In this document: one piece after another, positions 52,162 to 53,566 of the stretch
Numbering within the stretch: the first letter of the stretch is position 1
Layout: every line of letters begins with the position of its first letter
DNA from: DATLTV01 sp035533375
GTDB lineage: Bacteria > Patescibacteriota > Minisyncoccia > UBA6257 > 2-01-FULL-56-20
Length of the DNA: 53,566 nt
Direction of reading: 5' to 3'
Assembly (NCBI GenBank): GCA_035533375.1
Contig: DATLTV010000013.1
Location: 1-53,566 of the forward strand
Made by a program: the position numbers and the translations under genes
Notes under the pieces: model-generated
The model's database searches: none
Told to the model about the DNA's origin: nothing
Seen by the model: the letters and a program-made list of their open reading frames with translations, nothing else

Positions 52162-53566
52162 TACCAGCGACTCGAGCAGGCTCCGCCCCGTCATCTCGGG
52201 CGGTTTTTTGATGCCGATGATCTGCAAAATAGTGGGCGCGACATCCGCGAGCGATCCGAGCGTTTCGAGCCCGGGATCGTTCCAGTTCGTGAATTTTCTT
52301 CCGCGGAATTCGGGGCCGACGAGATAGAACGGCACGGGGCTTGCGTCGTGCTGGCTTTCGGGGAGGCCGGTCGCCGGATTCAGCATTTCTTCGACGTTTC
52401 CGTGGTCCGAGGTGATCACGAGAAGCGTCTCGGGATTGATCGCCACCTTGAGAAGCCGCCCGATCTCCTCGTCGATCACGCGCACGGCCTGCATGCCCGC
52501 ATCGTAATCCGCGGTGTGCGCGATCGCGTCGCCGTTCGCGTAATTCACGAGGATGAAGTCGAACGCGTTCGTCTGCACCGCTTCGATGAGCCGGTCCGTG
52601 ATCGCTTTCGCCATCATCTCGGGGTGTTCTTCGGGGTGCGGCGTCTGGAGCGACGGGATGAGCGCGCGGAATTCGTTTTTGAACGGCGGCTCGCGGAGGC
52701 CGTTGAAGAAATAGGTGACGTGCGCGTATTTGTAAGTTTCGGCGAGGCGCAATTGGTTTTTCCCCGCATCGGAGAGCACTTCGCCGAGCGGCTTTTCCGC
52801 TTTGTCCATCGCGAAGGCGACCGGCACGTCGAAATCGTCGCGGTAGTGGGTCATCGTCGCAATGTGGAGATCCTTGAATTGCTGCACCGGGAATTTATCG
52901 AAGCCGGGAATAATAAACGACTCGGCGAGCTGGCGGATCGAATCTTCGCGGTAGTTGAAGAAGATGATCGCGTCGCCGTCCTTCACGCACGTGTCTTCGC
53001 CGAAGCGCATCGCCGGCAGGTATTCCTCGGTGAGGCCTTTTTTGAAGATCGCTTCGATGACCGGCGCGGGATCCGCGACGAGCTCCCCGGCCGTATTCGT
53101 CGTGAGGTTATCGTATGCCGTTTGCGTGAGCCGCCAGGCGCCGTTCCGATCCATGGCGTAATAGCGGCCGATGAGCGTCGCTATTTTATCCTTCGGCAGT
53201 TCCGCAAGGAATTTTTGCACGGTGTGCGGCGGGCTGTCCTTGCCGTCGGCGAAAAGATGCAGCCGCACGTTCGCCACTTTTTCCATCTCGGCCATTTTGA
53301 GCAGGGCCTGGATGTGCTCGAGTGAAGCGTGGACGTTGCCTTTCGAAAGCAGTCCCATGAGATTCACTGCGGAATTATTTTGCCGCGCATGCGCGAAAGC
53401 GTCCTTGAGTGCTTTGTTCGCGAAGAACGTTTCGTCCCGGATCGCCATCGTGATCTTCGGATAGTACTGGTAGAGCACTTTGCCGGCGCCGAGCGTGAGG
53501 TGGCCGACTTCGCTGTTGCCGACCTCTCCCCACGGAAGCCCGACCGAAATCCCCGAGGCCTGGAGC
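52159..53566 (-). CDS. gpmI: 2,3-bisphosphoglycerate-independent phosphoglycerate mutase, N-terminus outside window
   Basis: Partial: the frame continues through the window edge at 53566. It interconverts 3- and 2-phosphoglycerate in glycolysis. The visible sequence starts LQASGISVGLPWGEVGNSEV (catalytic serine motif GNSEVGH), then LHLFADGKDSPP, GRYYAMDRNGAW, FFNYREDSIRQL (variant of FNFRxDRxRQ), YANGDAIAHTADYDA and ITSDHGNVEEML with the metal-binding DH. About 470 residues are present. The short ORF beginning at 53478 is not the true start. Confidence 0.95.
   Translation of the reverse strand, partial: LQASGISVGLPWGEVGNSEVGHLTLGAGKVLYQYYPKITMAIRDETFFANKALKDAFAHARQNNSAVNLMGLLSKGNVHASLEHIQALLKMAEMEKVANVRLHLFADGKDSPPHTVQKFLAELPKDKIATLIGRYYAMDRNGAWRLTQTAYDNLTTNTAGELVADPAPVIEAIFKKGLTEEYLPAMRFGEDTCVKDGDAIIFFNYREDSIRQLAESFIIPGFDKFPVQQFKDLHIATMTHYRDDFDVPVAFAMDKAEKPLGEVLSDAGKNQLRLAETYKYAHVTYFFNGLREPPFKNEFRALIPSLQTPHPEEHPEMMAKAITDRLIEAVQTNAFDFILVNYANGDAIAHTADYDAGMQAVRVIDEEIGRLLKVAINPETLLVITSDHGNVEEMLNPATGLPESQHDASPVPFYLVGPEFRGRKFTNWNDPGLETLGSLADVAPTILQIIGIKKPPEMTGRSLLESLV

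Noticed and set aside
53478..53478. Start of gpmI at the first in-window GTG
   Set aside because: Conserved phosphoglycerate mutase sequence (GLPWGEVGNSEVGH) continues upstream to the window edge, so the gene is truncated by the window, not started here.

Overview
The window looks like chromosome from a Patescibacteria/CPR bacterium, most likely the Parcubacteria side. This is inferred from gene content and style, not from a database match. The signs are: small densely packed genes; an infC-rpmI-rplT cluster; RNase J with a long Pro/Arg-rich N-terminal tail; a membrane-tethered ClpC-like ATPase preceded by a small two-helix membrane protein; exported proteins ending in a peptidoglycan-binding domain; many unknown small proteins; and in-frame short-repeat insertions in aminoacyl-tRNA synthetases. 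TGA is used as a stop, so the code is standard table 11. There is no rRNA operon, CRISPR array or intact transposase here. One tRNA gene, Leu(CAG), is present.

Layout. 0-8.1 kb: end of a PH-domain membrane protein, infC-rpmI-rplT, Nudix hydrolase, PolX, an ASCH-like protein, then a small membrane protein overlapping the Clp-like ATPase. 8.1-14.8 kb: mixed single genes (family-4-like uracil-DNA glycosylase, PP-loop ATPase, PLP-dependent sulfur enzyme, deoxyribosyltransferase-like protein, LexA/UmuD-like regulator, methyltransferase, DinB-like protein). 14.9-18.6 kb: a minus-strand redox and repair block, HTH regulator - 4-TM protein - CcdA - exported thioredoxin - MsrA - MsrB. 18.9-25 kb: small or exported unknown proteins, a 49-residue zinc-ribbon gene, a DsbA-like protein and a MITE-like element. 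25.3-32.3 kb: a 1030-residue surface protein with Ig-like repeats, then an EmrAB-like export set. 33-36.9 kb: exported proteins, an ABC exporter pair and SmpB. 37-43.1 kb: argS with a structured leader, and ileS carrying a complete histidine-phosphatase domain. 43.2-49.2 kb: degenerate HD protein, D2-type AAA+ ATPase, trpS, a frameshifted ORF6N gene, RNase J and tRNA-Leu. 49.5-53.6 kb: solute-binding protein, SecG, YvlD-like membrane protein and phosphoglycerate mutase, separated by a composite repeat.

Three threads stand out. First, IleRS contains an inserted RHG phosphatase domain whose four catalytic positions all appear intact. Second, at least ten genes have a -10 box whose last base lies exactly 6 nt (once 7) upstream of the ATG, which predicts leaderless mRNAs; many other genes use strong Shine-Dalgarno sites. 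Third, the intergenic DNA holds several repeat families: decamer AGCTCGTWAG arrays with hairpins sitting on stop codons, CGATCG-core palindromes, TTCGnnCGAA-core palindromes, inverted-repeat MITE-like elements and REP-like CGTCATCCCG hairpins.

Functionally the window combines translation (infC, rpmI, rplT, argS, ileS, trpS, tRNA-Leu, smpB), DNA repair and damage response (PolX, UDG, LexA-like), envelope export and redox (SecG, CcdA/Trx/DsbA/Msr, EmrAB-like, ABC exporter) and proteostasis (two Clp-type AAA+ proteins). Positions and motifs were read by eye; family assignments rest on recognised motifs, and no searches were run.
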